A stretch of 9,155 nt of DNA, from the NCBI GenBank assembly GCA_946545765.1, contig CAMNNS010000054.1, positions 1-9,155 of the forward strand, read 5' to 3'. Origin of the DNA: an uncultured Bacteroidales bacterium (GTDB lineage: Bacteria > Bacteroidota > Bacteroidia > Bacteroidales > UBA932). The notes under the pieces were generated by a model that was not told where the DNA came from, made no database searches, and worked only from the letters and a program-made list of their open reading frames with translations. The position numbers were made by a program, and so were the translations under genes. This document shows positions 6,189 through 9,155 of this stretch, in pieces (position 1 is the stretch's first letter; every line of letters starts with the position of its first letter).

Positions 6189-7850
6189 ATGAAAAGATTT
6201 TTAACATTAACTACATTAGTGGTACTTGTTATGGCCACTTTTAGCTGTGCTAATTATCAAAAAATGGTAAAAAATGCCGATTTAGTAAAGGCAGAAAGTT
6301 CTCCAGAAATTTTGGAGTGCGTTAACAATCAAATCAATTCAAATTATACTATCACTTTCCCTAAAAAGTATTTTTTGAAGAAAGCCATTTTAAAAGTTAC
6401 TCCAACTATGGTTTTTGACAACTCAAAAATTGAGTATAATGATTTATGGTTACAAGGAGAGAAAGTTACTGATAATAACCACGTAGTAAACTATAAAGAG
6501 GGTGATTCTTTCACAAGACAAATTGTTATCCCATATAAAGAAGGGATGGAAAAATCTACTTTAGAATTACGTGCAACAGTATATAATAAGAACAAAACAA
6601 AATCGTACAAATTCCCTATACCTTATAAAATTGCTGAGGGTGTGAATTGTACATATATGCTTGCAAACAAAAAAGGTGTTCCAACTTTTGAAAAAGATAA
6701 TTATCAAAAAGAATATATGGAGAGCTATGAGACTCAAATCTTGTACGAAGTAAACAGAGCTGAGGTAAGAAATTCAAGATTAAACTCAAAGGAGATAAAA
6801 GAATTTGAGGAGTTCTTGAAAGAGACTAAAAACGATAATTATAAAGAGATAGAGTCAAGTACAATTATAGGTTATGCTTCTCCAGAAGGTCCAGAGAAAA
6901 ACAATAATAGTTTATCAGATAAAAGAGCTAAATCTGCTAAGGTTGCTTACGATAAAACTATAGCAAAAAGGGCTAAATTAGATGTTCCTGTTTCTGTAGA
7001 AGAAAGAGGAGAGGACTGGGAAGGTTTCAAAAATTTAGTTGAAGCTTCAGATATAGAGGATAAAGATCTAATCATTAGAGTATTAAGTATGTACTCAGAT
7101 CCTGTAGTTAGAGAAAGAGAGATTAGAAATATGTCTGCAGTTTTCCAAACATTGTCTAACAAAGTACTTCCTCAACTAAGAAGAAGTAGAATTGTTGCTA
7201 ATATCAAAACTACCAACTTCTCCGATGAAGAACTAAAGAGCATGACAGCTCAAGGTGATGAGAGATTAGATGAAGAGGCATATCTATATTATGCAACTAT
7301 TGTTAAGGATAAAAATGAAAAAATAGAATTGTACAAGAAAGCTGTTGATTTATTTAAGAGCAACAGAGCTTTAAATAATCTATCTGCAATAATGTTGTTA
7401 GATGGAAATGTTAATAAAGCTAATGAGTATCTAAATAAAGTTTCTGAAAAGAATGGTGCTTACTTTAACAATATGGGAGTTGCAGAGTTACAAAAAGGTA
7501 ACTTTGAGAAAGCAAAACAATATTTTGAAGAGTCTGCAAATGACGAGGCAAGAGATAATATAGGTACAATTCAATTATTAACAGGTGATTACAAAAACGC
7601 TGTTAAAAATTTAAGTGGTAAAAAGACTCATTATAACTACCCTCTTGCACTTATCCTAAATGGCAAATTAGATGAGGCAAGAAAAGAGTTACAACACGAA
7701 AATTGCCCTTATCAATCTTATCTAAGAGCTATTATTGCAGCAAGAAAAGGCGATAAAGCAACATGCGAAAAAGAATTAGAAAAGGTAAGTAAGAATAAAG
7801 AATTGGCTAATAGAATAGAGAATGATATTGAGTTTGCCTTTTTAAGGTAA
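6189..7850 (+). CDS. Envelope lipoprotein with OmpA-like region and C-terminal TPR repeats
   Basis: The exact biological role is not recognised. Residues 1-19 are a lipoprotein signal peptide (MKRFLTLTTL, then VVLVMATFS) with Cys20 as the probable lipidated residue. The residues after it (ANYQK) are not acidic, so the surface-export signal seen in some Bacteroidota lipoproteins is not evident; a periplasm-facing lipoprotein is inferred. Residues about 40-150 look like a beta-rich domain. From about 180 to 340 there is an OmpA-like pattern: ILYEVNRAEVRNS (184-196), IIGYASPEGP (226-235), then a helix with LSDKRAKSAKVAY (242-254) and VLPQLRRSRIV (326-336). This resembles the OmpA C-terminal fold, but the Asp/Arg peptidoglycan-binding residues are not clear. 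Residues about 360-540 form TPR-like helix pairs, for example AYFNNMGVAELQKGNFEKAK (424-443). Such combinations occur in Bacteroidales envelope proteins and suggest scaffolding of an assembly. It is followed after 3 bases by a glycosyltransferase gene. Confidence 0.75.
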   Translation: MKRFLTLTTLVVLVMATFSCANYQKMVKNADLVKAESSPEILECVNNQINSNYTITFPKKYFLKKAILKVTPTMVFDNSKIEYNDLWLQGEKVTDNNHVVNYKEGDSFTRQIVIPYKEGMEKSTLELRATVYNKNKTKSYKFPIPYKIAEGVNCTYMLANKKGVPTFEKDNYQKEYMESYETQILYEVNRAEVRNSRLNSKEIKEFEEFLKETKNDNYKEIESSTIIGYASPEGPEKNNNSLSDKRAKSAKVAYDKTIAKRAKLDVPVSVEERGEDWEGFKNLVEASDIEDKDLIIRVLSMYSDPVVREREIRNMSAVFQTLSNKVLPQLRRSRIVANIKTTNFSDEELKSMTAQGDERLDEEAYLYYATIVKDKNEKIELYKKAVDLFKSNRALNNLSAIMLLDGNVNKANEYLNKVSEKNGAYFNNMGVAELQKGNFEKAKQYFEESANDEARDNIGTIQLLTGDYKNAVKNLSGKKTHYNYPLALILNGKLDEARKELQHENCPYQSYLRAIIAARKGDKATCEKELEKVSKNKELANRIENDIEFAFLR

Positions 7851-7853
7851 TTT

Positions 7854-9155
7854 ATGAAAAGGGGGGCTAAAATAGTTTTATTCACAGATACTTTTCCTTA
7901 CGGATTTAGTGAAACCTTTTTAGAAGGAGAATTAAAATATATTTCACAGGTATTTGATAAAATTGAAATTTATCCCCTTTTTTTCAATAGAAAAGATAAA
8001 GATAGAGGTTTGATTCATAGGAGGTTGGCAGATAATGTCAAGGTGAATCAACCTCTATTATCTTTTAATGATAAAGAGAAAATAAAACTCTCCTTAAAAG
8101 GGGCTTTCTCTTTTGCCCCATGTTTCTCTTTTAAGGAGTTTTTTGTGAGGGCAATCTTGGGGAGAAAAATAAAACTTTTGCAGGGGCAAAAAAAGGCAAG
8201 TCTTATAAAAAGAGTTAAAATATTTTTCAATTATCTTTTTATTTTCCGTGCGATATTAGGTGATACTAAACAGTTTAAAAAGATTATAAAAGATTGTTCC
8301 AACTCAAATATTATATACTTTTATTGGGGAGATAAAAGTATAACAATTGCCCCATTTCTTAAGAAAAATCTTTCTAAAATAAATAACAATTCTTTACCTA
8401 AAATTGTTGCAAGATTTCATGGCTCTGATTTATATGAGGGGGCAAAAGGATATTTACCAATAAGGGAAGAGATTTATTCTTCTATAGATTATGGCTTCCC
8501 GGTATCTAATAACGGATATAGATATATTATAGAAAATTACAGATGTTCACCATCTAAGTTTGAGACTTGTCATCTTGGAAGTTTTTCTCATGATTCTAAT
8601 TTTAAAAATTTCTGTTTGAACTCAGATGTTAAAAATGAATCGTTTAATATTATTAGTTGTTCAAATGTAATAGAATTAAAAAGGATAGACCTAATTCTCA
8701 ACAGTTTAAATCTTTTGGTCAAGGACACAGATAATGTAAAGAGAGTAATCCAATGTGGGTATAATAGCATAATTTTTACACATTTTGGTGACGGACCTTT
8801 AAAAAGAAAATTAGAACAACAAGGAGAAGATATTCAGAGAGAAGCAAATAACTTTTTTAAGAAAGAGAAGATAGATTTTAAAATAGAAATCTGTTTTAAA
8901 GGGAGGGTTCCGCATCGCGATATATTAAATTATTATAAAGAAAAAGGGGGAGATTTATTTCTTCTATTAAGCAGATCTGAGGGGGTTCCGGTCTCTTTGC
9001 AAGAGGCTATATCATACGCTATTCCAATAATTGCCACAGATGTAGGTGGGGTAAGTGAGATTTTTTCTGACAAAGTGGGTTATTTGGTAAGCTCAAACCC
9101 AACATTAGAGGAGATAAAGGAGAAAATATTAGAGTATCTTTTTCTGAATCGGGAG
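7854..9155 (+). CDS. GT4-type glycosyltransferase, C-terminus cut by window edge
   Basis: This GT-B fold retaining glycosyltransferase probably adds a sugar from a nucleotide donor during LPS, capsule or exopolysaccharide synthesis at the cytoplasmic face of the inner membrane. The frame is open from ATG 7854 to the last base of the window (434 residues, no stop). The N-terminal acceptor domain begins KIVLFTDTFPYGFSETFLEG (5-24), a pattern seen in Bacteroidota polysaccharide transferases, and continues to RFHGSDLYEG (187-196). The donor domain has NVIELKRIDLIL (271-282) with Lys276 and Arg277, GDGPLKRKL (312-320), FKGRVPHRDI (348-357) and the EX7E motif SEGVPVSLQEA (375-385), with Glu376 and Glu384, then GGVSEI (398-403). 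Only the last helices are missing. There is no signal peptide or membrane span. Donor and acceptor cannot be told from sequence. It sits 3 bases after the lipoprotein stop, which implies a shared transcript. HRD at 354-356 is encoded by a copy of ATCGCGAT. Confidence 0.9.
   Translation, partial: MKRGAKIVLFTDTFPYGFSETFLEGELKYISQVFDKIEIYPLFFNRKDKDRGLIHRRLADNVKVNQPLLSFNDKEKIKLSLKGAFSFAPCFSFKEFFVRAILGRKIKLLQGQKKASLIKRVKIFFNYLFIFRAILGDTKQFKKIIKDCSNSNIIYFYWGDKSITIAPFLKKNLSKINNNSLPKIVARFHGSDLYEGAKGYLPIREEIYSSIDYGFPVSNNGYRYIIENYRCSPSKFETCHLGSFSHDSNFKNFCLNSDVKNESFNIISCSNVIELKRIDLILNSLNLLVKDTDNVKRVIQCGYNSIIFTHFGDGPLKRKLEQQGEDIQREANNFFKKEKIDFKIEICFKGRVPHRDILNYYKEKGGDLFLLLSRSEGVPVSLQEAISYAIPIIATDVGGVSEIFSDKVGYLVSSNPTLEEIKEKILEYLFLNRE
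8914..8921. repeat. ATCGCGAT palindrome, copy 4 (in glycosyltransferase)
   Basis: This copy encodes His-Arg-Asp (354-356) in the donor domain. Apart from the octamer, its flanks (CCGC and ATAT) are not shared with the other copies. Confidence 0.7.

Overview
The window looks like chromosome of a low-GC (about one third G+C by eye) member of the Bacteroidota, most likely Bacteroidales. Four things point there: an S46-family dipeptidyl-peptidase, a Bacteroides-type EF-G paralog, several matches to the Bacteroidota promoter element TAnnTTTG with no clear Shine-Dalgarno sequences, and a lipoprotein joining an OmpA-like region to TPRs. Nothing indicates a plasmid, phage, insertion sequence, CRISPR array or RNA gene. 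Most of the window is tightly packed coding sequence.

Layout. (1) 1-1696, minus strand, cut by the left edge: exported S46 dipeptidyl-peptidase (DPP7/DPP11 family), lacking the C-terminal part that carries the catalytic Ser. (2) 1697-1801: a compact divergent promoter region. (3) 1802-2959, plus: glycerate kinase. (4) 3063-5213, plus: EF-G-like translation factor whose GTPase centre lacks the catalytic His; it has its own candidate promoter and leader. (5) 5236-5285: a strong hairpin with a U-rich tail, 21 bases before the next start. (6) 5307-6059, plus: kdsB, CMP-Kdo synthetase. (7) 6060-6188: an A/T-rich leader holding a TTTCACT/AGTGAAA inverted repeat and one copy of ATCGCGAT. (8) 6189-7850, plus: lipoprotein with an OmpA-like region and TPRs. 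(9) 7854-9155, plus, cut by the right edge: GT4-type glycosyltransferase, three bases after the lipoprotein stop and therefore probably co-transcribed with it.

How the genes fit together. The right half has an envelope theme: activation of Kdo for lipid A/core synthesis, an envelope lipoprotein, and a glycosyltransferase for a surface polysaccharide or LPS. The left half is nutritional and translational: periplasmic release of dipeptides, glycerate phosphorylation into glycolysis, and an alternative translocase. No single pathway links all the genes.

The two observations most worth following are a DNA-level motif and a protein-level one. The palindrome ATCGCGAT occurs four times and accounts for every CGCG in the window. 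The EF-G paralog has Ser where the catalytic His should be, along with changes in the P-loop, switch I and NKxD motifs. I did not find an evident new multi-gene system.
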